Shown piece by piece: positions 1-10,934 of a stretch of DNA of 64,000 nucleotides. Location: contig NC_080418.1 of NCBI RefSeq assembly GCF_029873635.1, positions 13,743,562-13,807,561 on the forward strand. Reading direction: 5' to 3'. The notes beneath the pieces are model-generated. The model was not told the DNA's origin. It saw only the letters and a list, made by a program, of their open reading frames with translations, and searched no databases. The first letter of the stretch is position 1. Each line of letters begins with the position of its first letter. The translations under genes were made by a program, and so were the position numbers. Source of the stretch: Malania oleifera (lineage: Eukaryota > Streptophyta > Magnoliopsida > Santalales > Ximeniaceae).

Positions 1-999
1 AATGTAAGATATATACCTTAGTTAAGAAAGAGTCTGATATCTTTTGGTACTTTGGATTGTAATGGCTTTAATTAAAAGTCCAAAGGTGGAGTCTTGAGGG
101 TATGGAAAGGCAATCTGACTGTGATAAAAAAGCAAAAACTAGATGGGAATATTTACACGTTACAGGGAACTACCGTTGTAGGTGGAGTTGCAGCTGTGGA
201 TGCTGTGGCATATGCGTCTTGGGCATATGGGAGAACATGGCATGAAAGAACTACACAAGAGAAAATTGTTGAAAGGTTTAAAATCATGTCAATTGGAATT
301 CTGCAGATTTTGTGTTCTTTGAATACAGAACAGGACAAAATTCAGATTAGCTACTCACAAGACGAAATGAATTCTTGACTATGTACATTTAGATATTTGG
401 GACTCAGTTAGAGTTGCATCAAAGGGTGGACATGTGTACTATGTGAGTTTCATTGATGATTACTCACGGAAGGTTTGAGTTTACTTCATGTTACAAATCT
501 AGTACGTTTGCCAAGTTTAAGATTTGGAAGGCTGAAGTGGAAAACCTGACAGGGAAGAGAATCAAATATTTAAGGTCAGATAATGGGACTGAGTACGCTG
601 ATTCTCAGTTTATGGAGTTTTGTGTGGAGCAGGGCATCAAGAGACATTTTACATTTCGTCGAACACCTCAAAAAAATGGTGCAAGAGAACGGATGAACTA
701 GACTCTTTCTGATAGGGCTCGGTGTCTCAAATTGAATGCAGGGCTACTGAAGAACTTCTGGGCTGAGGCAGTTAGTATGACTTGTTTTCTGGTTAACCGA
801 TCACCAAGGGCATCACTAGAGGGTAAAGTGGCAGAAGAGGTTTGGATGGGAAATGCAGTAGACTAATCTAAATTGAAGGTATTCGGGTGTCCAACCTATA
901 TCCACGTGTCTAGTGAGGAGAGGTCTAAGCTTGACTTGAAGTCTTGTCGTTGGATCTTCTTGGGATATCTAGAGGTTGTGAAGGGTTATAAGTTGTGGG
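1..999 (+). pseudogene. Ty1/copia pol relic, pre-integrase and integrase part (element A)
   Basis: The left window edge cuts into a copia polyprotein. From 94 the reading RVWKGNLTVIKK and NIYTLQGTTVVGG is of the GAG-pre-integrase type. Around 540-700 the integrase core shows YLRSDNGTEY with a catalytic Asp and TPQKNGARERMN. Then NFWAEAV, VFGCPTY and FLGYLEVVKGYKLW mark the integrase C-terminal part. Integrase inserts retrotransposon cDNA into the host genome. Stops and frame changes interrupt it throughout (for example a TAG at 699-701), so it is dead. The reading is cut at 999 inside KGYKLW and resumes at 3040, because a gypsy-type LTR sits between. Gag and protease lie outside the window. 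Confidence 0.9.
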
Positions 1000-1029
1000 T
1001 GTAGAGACCAAAACCCGAAATAAGCTGGG

Positions 1030-1201
1030 TTCATCGATGAAGGAGTCATGTTCGTTGACGAAGTCCTTTAGAGCCTCGTCGACGAGCAAATACTAAGCAG
1101 GTTAGAGAAATATCCAGAACTTGGGCTCGGCGATGAGGGGATGGCTTCGTTGACGAGTTGTGTGGCGGATTCATCGATGAAGACGCCGCCTCGTCGACGA
1201 G
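1030..1201 (+). promoter_or_regulatory. Palindrome array in solo LTR U3
   Basis: Seven 12-bp sites of the form YTCRTYGAYGAR start at 1030, 1051, 1075, 1126, 1146, 1170 and 1190. Those at 1030 and 1170 (TTCATCGATGAA) and at 1075 and 1190 (CTCGTCGACGAG) are perfect palindromes. Spacing is 21, 24, 51, 20, 24 and 20 bp. The last site starts 32 bp before the TATA box at 1222. The function is unknown; the position suggests a promoter or silencing target. Confidence 0.75.
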
Positions 1202-1266
1202 TTGGACTTGGTCAAAGGCCCTATAAATATCCATTTTGGTTGCTTAGAAGTTAAGTTTCTTCCCAA

Positions 1267-1269
<3 letters not shown>

Positions 1270-1311
<42 letters not shown>
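1270..1311 (+). repeat. (CT)n microsatellite in the LTR leader
   Basis: An uninterrupted CT dinucleotide run lies about 50 bp downstream of the TATA box of the solo LTR. A CT run occupies the equivalent place in the LTR at 60553. Confidence 0.95.
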
Positions 1312-1313
<2 letters not shown>

Positions 1314-3039
1314 ACCTACAGAATTTCTCTCTCTCTCTAAGAATCTTCGTCGTTCGATGCCCGTTTCTAAAAACAGAAGTTCCCGGGGGGATCAGAGGAG
1401 GAAGTTCTACAACTTTAGCGGATCGGATTGTTATTTTGAGGATTTTTGGGTTTTCCCAAAAATCGGGGTAAGAATCTAATTTCAATTTCGATTGAATATT
1501 TGCATATTAGTCGAAATTATAGTAAGATTATATTCTGTGGTTTTTAGGTTTTGAGGATCCCGGGTTGTCGGTTGGATCGTTTTCGTACGAAGTTTTGTTT
1601 CTAGTTTAAGGTAAGGGGAAATTGATTACATCAACATTTTTTGAAAACTAAACCGCTAAAAAGCTAATTTATACTTATATGTATGATTTAACTGCTTATT
1701 TGCTAAATTCTACTGAGTAGAAATGTCGATTTTACGATTTTTCGATTTTTGGTAAAAACAAGAATTTCAGCCTATGATCTCCAAACTTTACAAAAATCAC
1801 TTATTTACATTTAAACTGTAGTAGGAGACACTTAAATCTTTTACTTTTCCAGTTAAATGGTGGTTATTGAACTTTTTATCATTTAGCGGGTTTTGGATTA
1901 AACTTGTGTGATATATATTGAAGTGGAAATGTATGAACATTCTATACTTCATATATATAAGATATGGGAACAGAGTTCCAATTTGTTATACTAAGAATGT
2001 GGAAAATAGAGGTCGGTGATACACTGAGCTGTATCAGTAAACAAAAAGGGATAAACTGAGTGGATAGGCACCAGTTTGAACCCGATGTGATTATCTGAAT
2101 TTGCGAAAATATTGGAATTGCACAGGTTACTATATTTTGCTATAAATTGTATATATGATACTAGACCCACAACTTTTGACCAAAAGAAGTTGAAAGAAAC
2201 TTCAGTAAAAGGGGTTGAAAGATACTTCAGTGCGGGGGTTGAAATAAACTCCTAGAGCTTGGCATCGATGCTGGCAGTACAGTGTAACCATACATAAGAA
2301 ATCAGTATGGGTACGTTAGATGGTCGACCTGCGAGGAGTTAGTAAGGTGCTAGTAAAAATAAACCAGGGGGCGATCAGACTATAAAAGATGCTCGACTTT
2401 GTCTGCACGAACAGGACACTGAGAGGCAATCAGTGCACAACTCGTGCCACGGGGTAAACAGGCAAATTATCATATCAAGCTGGAGGTGTTCTAATAATCA
2501 TACGCATGATTTAAATTCTTGATGTGCAGATAAATGTTATATGTTACAGTATTATAAACAAATGTTTCAAATGTATGAGTTTGTATGAAAATATGCATAT
2601 ATGCAATCATACTGTGGTAACACTTTCTTCCTTACTGAGAGGTGTCTCACCCTATTATACAATCTTTGTTTTTAGGTCCATCAATATGTCGGTCCTACTA
2701 GCTAAAGGGATTGGGGAGATTGTATTTTGGTTTAGTTTACGTAAGCATTCGAATCATGTATTAAACTTAGATGAAGGTCCTTTCTGGAGGCTTGTAATAA
2801 TAGGATTTATTCTTTGTCTAGATTTATGTACTTGTGGATGTATTAGTAAGTTTTGGTATAATTCTAGTAGAAATTCCAATGAATGTTTATATTTTTCCGC
2901 AACATTTACATTGTAATTATGTATGGTTTACACCAGTAGGTCCCTGTTTAGGGCAGGTTGTCTATGTATCTTGAATAGGTACATGTATTTTGTATTTGGG
3001 TTAATGGTGCTGGTCTATATAAAGGGTTGGGTCATTACA

Positions 3040-4922
3040 GTGGGACCTAGTATCAAACAAGGTGGTGATCATTAAAGATGTAGTCTTTGATAAGAAGGCT
3101 CTGGTGAAGCGTACTCAAGAGTTTGATGAATAGAAATAGAAGCCAGAGAGCTGGGGCAGTGATGAACATGTTGTGCAGGTGGAGTTGGAAGCTCAGGGCA
3201 AGGAAAATGATAATGGTCCCGTGGTTGTAGGGTGCTTTAGCTTGAGAAACTAGCAAGTCGACGATGTTCCTATACAGAGATCCAGACGCACTATCAGACC
3301 TCCATCAAGGTATGGTTTGATGAGTTAGTATCTTATGCTTTCCTTGCTTGTTGCAATGATCCAACTTCTTTTCATAAGGCAGTGCACAGCCAAGAGAAAG
3401 ATAGGTTGATGGGAGCGATGATTGAGGAGATGGAATCATTACATAAGAACCTAACTTGGGATTTGGTGAAGCTTCCATATGGGAAGAGACCGATAGGTTG
3501 CAAATGGGTGTATAGGAAGAATGAGGCAATTTCAGAAAAGGAATGAGAGAAATTCAAGGCACGGTTGGTGGCAAAAGGATACTCACAAAAGAAGGGGATA
3601 GATTATGATGAGATCTTTTGTCCAGTGGTCCGACATACTTCTATCAGAGTTGTGTTGGGGTTGGTAGCTTATTACGATCTTCATTTGGTACAAATGGATG
3701 TGAAGACAGTGTTTCTTCACGGTGACTTGGAGGAACAAATCTACATGGTACAACCGGAGGGATTCATTGAACCAGGAAAAGAAAATTTTGTCTGCAGGTT
3801 GAAGAATCTCTTTATGGGTTGAAACAGTCTCCAAGGCAATGGTATAAATGGTTTGATTCGTACATGATGAAGATTGGCTACAAACGGTGTGAGTATGATT
3901 ACCGCGTTTATGTGAATAAACTTGAGGATGGTTCTCTTGTTTTCTTATTATTGTACGTCGATGACATGTTGATAGCTACAAGAGATTTAACTGAGTTGAA
4001 TCAGTTAAAGGACCTGTTGCATAAGGAATTTGACATGAAGGATCTTGGTTCAGCCAAGAAAATACTTGGGATGGAGATTCGTCGAGATAGGACTATAGGG
4101 AGATTATGGTTATCTTAGGGCGGTTATGTGCAGAAGGTATTGGAGAGGTTTAACATAGCTGATGTAAGACTGGTATGTACACCTCTAATGAATCATTTCA
4201 AGTTGTCTACTATAGATTGTCCAAGTTTGGATAAGGAAATTCGAGACATGTCAAAGGTCCCTTATGCTAGTGTTATGGGGAGTTTAATGTATGTCATGAT
4301 ATGTACGAGGTCAGATTTGGCTCATGCGGTAAGCGTGGTGAGCAAGTTCCTCTCTAATCCAGGAGGGTAGCATTGGGAAGTCGTCAAATGGATACTTAGA
4401 TACTTGCAGGGTACATCAGGATATGATATCATGTTCGACAAGCAACAAGATTGTCCTTTAGTTATGAGGTTTGTTGATGTAGATTATGCTGGAGATATGG
4501 ATGACAGAAGGTCTACAACCAGATATGTGTTTACCCTTGTAGGAGGACCAGTATGTTGGAAATCCATGGTACAGTCTCTGGTTGCATTGTTCACGAATGA
4601 TACAGAGTATATGACAGTTGTCGAAACTACAAAGGAAGCCTTATGACTTACTGGTTTAGTCAGAGAGCTGGGGTTACAACAAGATGGTGTGGTGCTGCAT
4701 TGTAATAGTCAGAGTGTCATTTACTTGGCGAAGAATCAGGTATACCATGCTAGGACCAAGCATATTGATGTGAGGTTCCATAGAGTTCGGGAATTGATTG
4801 TTTCGGGTGAACTTGTGTTGGAGAAAGTTCACACATCTGATAATGCAACATATATTCTGACCAAATCAGTTACTTCAGAGAAGTTCAAGCATTGCTTGGA
4901 CTTACTTCATGTCTCCAAGTGA
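3040..4922 (+). pseudogene. Ty1/copia reverse transcriptase and RNase H relic (element A)
   Basis: This continues the copia reading broken at 999. After the linker (VVIIKDVVFD, RRTIRPPSRYG), the reverse transcriptase shows [48 protein letters not shown], then [12 protein letters not shown] and the catalytic YVDD (3954-3965). RNase H follows with VDVDYAGDMDDRRSTT, NDTEYM, CNSQSVIYLAKN and [11 protein letters not shown]. Together these copy the retroelement RNA into DNA. There is a frameshift near 3812-3819 and stops at about 3544, 4116, 4368 and 4644. The terminal TGA lies at 4920-4922, and a polypurine tract and 3' LTR follow. Confidence 0.93.
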
Positions 4923-5010
4923 TAGAAAGCAGACATAACCAACCAAGCGTTTTTAAGTTCAAAGAGAAACAGTTCATGCTTTTAAGATTCTCCTAAGGGT
5001 CGTATAATTG

Positions 5011-5023
5011 CCAAGGTGGAGAT
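5011..5023 (+). other. Polypurine tract of copia element A
   Basis: CCAAGGTGGAGAT lies directly before the LTR start TGTTATTTA. This is the usual place and composition of a copia plus-strand primer. Confidence 0.8.
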
Positions 5024-6358
5024 TGTTATTTATAGCTCTTATATTTCTATTTTTATAAGCAAAGAAGGAAGGAGATAAAACATAAAGGGCGCAGCATAGC
5101 AGGACTCGTCAACGAGGGGCCCATGCTCATCGACGAGGGAACAACAGAGGTTCATCGATAAAGGTTCTGAAGTTCGTCGACGAACAATTACCGAGAGCAG
5201 GAATTTTTCATATTTATGGCATCGTCAAAGAGAGCCCTGTATTCGTCGACAAAGGGTCTTTTTGGTCTTGTTGACGAGGTCCTGTGTTCGTCGACGAGAG
5301 GCACCTGGGCTGCGGCAGTTTTTCTGAATTTTGAATTTTTGAACGTTGAGTGGTTGGGCAAACGGGAGGAAACCTCCGAGGAACTTCTATATATGTGATC
5401 TGGGCATATTTTGAGAAGAAAGATGATCATTAGATAAGTGTACTGTGTACATTTTGATTTCCTTAGTGAAATTTGTGTGTCATTGCTTCCATGGATGTAT
5501 GCTTTGTCGAACCACATAAATCTTTGTGTTGATCTTGTTCTGGTTGTATGTGTGTTATTTACATTCACTTGTTGTTGTTTATTTCGTTGTGCATCTTCAT
5601 TATACGATCCAAATCACAACAATTATAACAAAATATTAAATGAAATTTTATACTGTGACATTATGTACGATTCAAGTGAGATAAACTCTTCGCCCAAGGG
5701 TTTACTGAGTAAGATGAGTTTCGTGATAGGTATCAGTTGTAACTGCACTCAGGCTAAATGGGTAAAGTTACATAAGGTATCAGAGCAAAGGAGCTTTACA
5801 TGTATGAGCGTGTAAACTCTCCAATCCTCGGGAAACTCTTGTTATAAATAATAGTGTATGTGAATTGAATGCATTATGATTGTGGATATGTTATGGTGTG
5901 ATCTCTGATGGTGAATGTACTATGGTAATACGTGTGATATATGTGTATGCGGATTTCTGTGTTATGGATAATGATGTATGTGTGAGTATAGTCTATAAAT
6001 GTATTAATAGTTGTTGTTGTTGATTAACAAATGGTTATATTTTGTATACATTAAATTCATTGGTCACACACTGATGATAATTTATTATCACTTACTGAAA
6101 GGTGTTTCACCCCATCATTATCAAATATTTTTCAGATGTCCTGTGGAATATGACAGGAATCAGAGTAGCGCAGTGGAAGCGTGGGTAGAATTAGAAATAG
6201 TAGTTTAGATTAATTATTAAATTTTTTATTTATGGTTTATCTTAGAATTTCTAAGGATGTATTAAATTTGTTATTGAAGATATTCTTGTAATAAAAGGTT
6301 TTAGTATTCCGATATATAAATATTGAGGTTTTTGGCTGTGTAATTATTCTAAATAACA
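5024..6358 (+). mobile_element. 3' LTR of copia element A
   Basis: A 1,335-bp LTR starts TGTTATTTA directly after the polypurine tract and ends TAAATAACA, a perfect 9-bp terminal inverted repeat. It contains the palindrome array at 5105-5298 and a TATA-like TATATAT at 5388. Although it closes a copia element, its right half (from CACACACTGATGATAATTTATTATC at about 6067 to TTTTTCAG near 6134) resembles the gypsy-type LTR at 22921-25201 read on the minus strand. It therefore looks like a mosaic. A GGTATCAGAGC string at about 5777 is internal and is not taken as a primer-binding site. Confidence 0.85.
5105..5298 (+). promoter_or_regulatory. Palindrome array in copia A LTR
   Basis: Eight sites related to YTCRTCGAYGAR start at 5105, 5126, 5151, 5173, 5220 (weak), 5242, 5267 and 5287. 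Spacing is 21, 25, 22, 47, 22, 25 and 20 bp. TTCGTCGACGAA at 5173-5184 is a perfect palindrome. The array lies about 100 bp before the TATA-like sequence. Its two-by-four layout matches the gypsy-type LTRs at 1000 and 60553. Confidence 0.75.
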
Positions 6359-6392
6359 CTTCGGACCCCAAAATCGGGTTCACGGCGTTACA
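6359..6392 (+). mobile_element. End of an older gypsy-type LTR hosting copia A
   Basis: The segment from CTTCGGACC to GGCGTTACA resembles the closing bases of the gypsy-type LTRs here (for example AGGCGTTACA at 22911-22920 and CATTACA at 3033-3039). Copia A therefore seems to have inserted close to the end of an older gypsy LTR. The rest of that LTR would lie left of the window. Confidence 0.45.
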
Positions 6393-6879
6393 CAAAAAAT
6401 ATTTTTAGCATCCAAAACATTAATGAATATATGCTTTTAAAAATATGTTAATATTAAAAGAAAGAATGTTAGTATCAACTATCCATTAATTAATAAAAAA
6501 AAAAGAAAATAATTTTACAATATATTATGGAGGAGGAATAGTTATCTCACGTAGGGTTTGAAAATGATTACATAGTGTGAAATTAGTGTTTGAGTCAATA
6601 ATTCAATGTTTGGAGAAGCCTTCAATTTCGAGTTGTATCGATTTGAATAAGATGATGTAAAATAGTTATACTAAAATTTGCCCCAATGCATCCAAAATCT
6701 AAAATCAAGATCTAAAATTAAGGTTTCCAAACACTACTTAAGAATATTTATTTGCAATCGATATACGTGATTTTTATGGTTTTATTCTAGAAATAAATTT
6801 TAAATCTTAAACTTAGATGTTGATACATTCAGAACTAGTACACCCAAATTTGACAAATCTGCCCATGGATGTGGGCAGC
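6393..6879. other. No gene seen
   Basis: AT-rich single-copy-looking DNA. I see no conserved reading frame, repeat boundary or RNA gene. Confidence 0.6.
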
Positions 6880-7290
6880 CACAAGTTCGGCCCTGAGTGA
6901 CATTAAATATCTCGCTAGGGTAGTTATGATGGCTGCAATTGATAGCTTACCTAACTGTCCATGAGTTATTTGCAATCCATGAGTTGTTTGTAACCCTTTC
7001 TGACATAATGGTACGTCATGAATGCCAAATTAGGAAAAGACTTGCCCTCGTTACTATAAAAAAGAGATCTCAGGAGAAGGTAAGCATCTCATTCTTCCTT
7101 ATTCACAATTTCTGTTGCAATTTGAGCCTCCTTTTCTCTAACTTAGGCATTAAAGTGATCCCCGGAGTATATCTCGAGTCCTCCAAACTATTTTATTTAT
7201 TTCTTCTTAGATGGTCATAGTCGAAGGGCAAAGCAGTTGAGATAGTGCGATTCCTAGCACCAACATATGTGTATAAATTTAGATAAAATA
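6880..7290 (+). mobile_element. Probable Tat/Ogre-type gypsy LTR remnant (R-U5 part)
   Basis: The series CCCTCGTTACTATAAAAAAG, GATCTCAGGAGAAGG and CTAACTTAGGCATTAAAGTG followed by CCCCGGAGTATA matches the recognisable TATA-to-U5 segment of Tat/Ogre LTRs. In those elements a phrase like ACTTAGGCATCGGAGTG follows the transcription start. No primer site or gag is attached. Both edges are approximate. The open frame across 6939-7220 runs through this LTR-like sequence and is not taken as a gene. Confidence 0.45.
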
Positions 7291-7592
7291 AAATATAATT
7301 ATATATATATATATATTAACCAAATCAAACAAAACTAAATAAGAAACAAATCTAAACAGACCTATAAAAAAATAAAATAAAATCAACTAACATTAAAAAA
7401 TCTAAATCAATCAAATGGAAATCGAAAAAATGAACTAATGACGAAAGGAAATCAGACTCAATCTATTCATTTAAAAGATGCCAAAAAAACGTCATAAAAA
7501 ATGTTATTTTTTATAAATAACATTATTATTATTATTTTTTTCTAACGAAAAAATGAGTCGAATTAATGCCTTCCCCATTGCCGGTGAAAAAT

Positions 7593-7634
<42 letters not shown>

Positions 7635-8229
7635 CGTGGAGCTGGGAACTGCTTGTTGGATTAGACGTATCATACATGAGCATATGCATGGAGGGCGGTC
7701 AGGTGGTTCTAGACTCTGTACCTGCTCTAGTCTATATCAAGCCTGCTTTTAGTCTGTGTACCTTGTTTGTGTCATCTCACTGTCATGGGAATTTTTTACA
7801 ATTGTAAGTACCCTCTCAAGTCTCAAAGCCAAAAGGTTATTTTTTTTTTAACAAAAAATATTAATTTTTAGGTACCAATAATTGTCCCTTCGAATTTGAG
7901 AATAAAAGACGTATTTTGAAGTTTTTTTTTTCTTATTTGTAAATAATATATAAAATATTTTTTTTTTTACAAAAATTTAAAATATTCACCATTAAAATGT
8001 AAGCAACAATCTTAGTTTAAATTATTAATATGTTATATAATATTACATATAATATATATTTTATATATGTTTACAGTATTTTAGTTCAATTTGGTTAATT
8101 AGTCCTTGAAGATCTAAACTATTTGATGAATGAAAAAAATTAAATAATTCAAATCGAAACTTAATCGAAAAAATGATTACTTGACTTTTAAATTTAATTT
8201 ATATTTTAATTTACGTATATGTGTATGAG
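7291..8229. other. No gene; AG microsatellite
   Basis: AT-rich DNA without a recognisable gene. It includes an (AG)n run at 7594-7632 and several A/T homopolymers. The minus-strand frame at 7504-7689 is read through the microsatellite and is rejected. Confidence 0.6.
7594..7632. repeat. (AG)n microsatellite
   Basis: A pure AG dinucleotide run of about 39 bp. Confidence 0.95.
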
Positions 8230-8239
8230 TGTAATTGTT

Positions 8240-8454
8240 TTTTTTCTTTGATAGCTCGAGGACTCCAGCCAACATTGCCTCACGTTATATACTATGATGC
8301 GACACCAAATTCGGAAAGTGAAAGTTGTTCGTCCATTGACGCACCCCTAATAATTTATTAGGGTAAACTCTCAAGGGGGAATTGAACTCATGACATTAGG
8401 GTCACTAAAGTCACAAGTCGCCCTTATCACTTGAGGCAACCCAACTGCGCTTAT
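8240..8454 (-). mobile_element. tRNA-derived SINE
   Basis: Read on the minus strand, the element opens with GCGCAGTTGGGTTGCCTCAA and a box-A-like AGTGATAAGG. It continues with a box-B-like GAGTTCAATTCC (RNA polymerase III consensus GGTTCGANTCC) and ends in an A-rich tail, AAAGAAAAAAAA. It is flanked by a perfect 10-bp target duplication, TGTAATTGTT, at 8230-8239 and 8455-8464. Size, promoter boxes, tail and duplication all fit a plant SINE moved by LINE machinery. I cannot name the family. Confidence 0.82.
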
Positions 8455-8464
8455 TGTAATTGTT

Positions 8465-10376
8465 AATATGTCATAACAATTTAATTCTCATGATCCTCAA
8501 ATTTACCACAAAAATATACTTACTAATTTTTGTCAGAAATGTTATTTTTCTCATTGACAATAACATATTACAATACACAACAAATAATATATGACTATTT
8601 ATTTGTGATTATATTAGTATTATTAGTTTACATAAATTTCAATATATTTATTGCTAAAAAATAATATGATTATAAATTTTTGTCAATATAATATTCTTAA
8701 CCAAATTAGCAGATTTAACTAATATTTTTCTAATGAACATAATTTAGGTTACTATTTTTCCAAAATAAAAATAATTTATTATAATACGTATTAAAAGTAA
8801 TATGTAGTTATTAATTTGCACTAATATTAGTATTATTATCTATATTAAATTATTTTCTAAATAGTGTAATTCATCATTATTGTCTTGTAGTTAACAATAC
8901 ATATTATAAGCATAATAAAATAATGTATTATTATTAATTTTTGTTAATGGTATTTTTAATTAAATTAAAAGTTTTAATTAGTATTTCCTAGTTAATAAAA
9001 TTCACATTATTTCTTTCTAATTAACAATATATAATATATATCATATAGTGAATTAACATATAATTGTCAATTTTTTTTAATAATATTTCAGTAATTTTAA
9101 TTATTATTTTTATAGTTAATATAATTCATATTGTTATTTTTTAATTAAAAATAATATATTATGATGCATATGTTTTAAATTTGTGTTAATATTGGTACTA
9201 TTATTTATATTAAATCCCAAAACGATTAAAACAATTATTGTCAAAAAATTTCAACATATTTATTGCCAAAAAACAAATTTTCCTTGATTTGGTAAATAGT
9301 TTAATGCACATTAATTCTGAAAAATTTGAGTTACATTTGAATGTTAATTTATTAAAAGAAAATTATTGGTAAATCAACACTTAAAAATAATTAATTAAAA
9401 AAATTATTGTGAAACAATTAATTTATGGTTTGCTATAAAATATGATTTTTTTTAAAAAAAAATTTAGAGTAATATTGTTGATTTAAATATCAACTTTGAT
9501 TAATATTTTCTAATTAATATAATGTCACAACGTCCCGGAAAAGGAATCAGAATGGTGAGAAATAATAATATTGAAATTCGATGGAGTCTCTACTAACCTG
9601 TTATTTACCTTGTTGCGGTTGTATCACTTAATTAGTACTCATTAATTGGTCTTTAAACTGCCAAAGAACCAGTAGTCTAACTCTGCTTTCATGAGAGTTG
9701 GGATCGAGAGTTCAATTACGTGAGGGAAAGGTATCAGCACCCCTTACATACCCGTTCTACGAATGGTACTTAATTAATTATGAATTATTCCTAAATTGAA
9801 TCTAATGGTCTTTAATTAACTTCTTTAAAATAAAAATAAACAAATAAACAAAAATTTAAAAGGAAAATTAAAATCAAAGTGTGATTAGAAATGTCTAACA
9901 AGATCTCCAAACGAGAGAATATTGTTAGATAAATCCCCCTCGGAGTTAATAAAGGTGAGGTCTGAAATACCTCTTTGCCCATTTTAAAATCATTGTGACA
10001 CACACATACAAAAATCAATTAAAGTCTTTAAATTTTAAGCAAAAGATTATTTAAAAACATTCCCATATTTTTTTCAAAATTGTATAGATTTTTTTCTGAA
10101 ATTTTTGAATATTTTTCTAAATTTTTTTGAAAATTTTAAAGACTTTTCCTCATTTTTTTGATATTTTTATTTTTTAATTTTTTAAAATTTGAGCCAAAAT
10201 AGCTCAAATATTTTATCTGACTTTACAAAAACTTGAGTCAATCTTGTGGAGTTATTCAGCCAAACCCCCGCAGGCGAAGGAGATGGCTTTAACCATGGCC
10301 TTACTCTTTAGATGCAACAGTAAGACCTTTTATTATGATCCATCTTAAATTTCTACATCATGCTAGCTTATGGCAA
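8465..10376. other. AT-rich gene-free DNA
   Basis: From 8465 to about 9525 the DNA is extremely AT-rich and lacks extended open frames. From 9527 to 9780 it is more complex (CACAACGTCCCGGAAAAGG, GGGAAAGGTATCAGCACCCC), possibly an unrecognised repeat. From 10020 to 10210 it is again A/T homopolymer-rich. No gene is supported. Confidence 0.6.
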
Positions 10377-10866
10377 CGTTAACAGGGATCTAAGAACAAT
10401 AATCATACATACAAGCAAAATAAACACATAATATAAGAACGCCAAATTTATGTGATTCAATCTAATCTAATCTACGTCCACGGAGCACACTGAATATACT
10501 ATAACCTGAAAGAAAAATAAGAGGAGAAGACACACACTCAACTCAACTCTTCTCACATTTTTCTCTCTCTCACCTTCAGCACTCTCACACTCGCCGCTCA
10601 CTCACTTCACTTCCACACTTCACACATTACAAATGTTTTTATTTATAGATACATAAGATAGATATAGAAAGAAAGGAGTTATTGCATTCTAATGAAATAA
10701 TGAGCGCGTGGTATTTAATGGATTATTTTATCATGTGATAATTGTGTTTTTGATGGAATAAATTTGGTATGCAACTGCAGTTCATCCTCTTTAAGGCGTT
10801 TCCATTTTCTCCGTTTCCATATTTTCTTCGTTTCTATATTTTCTCTGTTTCCATTTCAGTTTAACA
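10377..10866 (-). mobile_element. 3' LTR of copia relic B
   Basis: On the minus strand this follows a polypurine tract (CCAAGTGGGAGAT). The LTR starts TGTTAAACTG at 10866 and ends TTAACG, one base from the expected TTAACA, giving about 490 bp. Inside, CTCCGTGGACGTAGATTAGATT and TGAATCACATAAATTT are the usual copia R-U5 landmarks. No primer-binding site follows, as expected for a 3' LTR. The left edge is inferred from the inverted repeat. Confidence 0.7.
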
Positions 10867-10934
10867 ATCTCCCACTTGGAAACAGAGATACTATCTCAAC
10901 CAGTATATAGATAATGATGTGCCCAAATCTATCT

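Larger units (their letters stand above)
1000..3039 (+). mobile_element. Ty3/gypsy-type solo LTR inserted in copia element A
   Basis: A 2,040-bp LTR begins TGTAGAGACC and ends CATTACA. It is flanked by a perfect 5-bp target duplication, GTGGG, at 995-999 and 3040-3044. Removing it rejoins the copia reading at KGYKLW. No internal gag-pol is present, so this is a solo LTR left by LTR-LTR recombination. From left to right it holds a palindrome array (1030-1201), a TATA box (1222-1229), a CT run (1270-1311), splice-donor-like GTAAG at 1468 and 1611, the block CTTACTGAGAGGTGTCTCAC (2631-2650) and an acceptor-like TTTTTAG before 2676. The same order of landmarks recurs in the LTR at 60553-62357, which precedes a gypsy gag, and this gives the class assignment. 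Confidence 0.9.

Noticed and set aside
5770-5790. GGTATCAGAGC, a perfect primer-binding-site string, inside the copia A LTR
   Set aside because: The surrounding text aligns with the interior of LTR D (60441-60510), no gag follows, and it lies within the defined LTR ends.
5188-5815. Frames of 125-126 codons on both strands in the copia A LTR
   Set aside because: They are LTR sequence. The minus frame translates the palindrome array, and neither has a family match.
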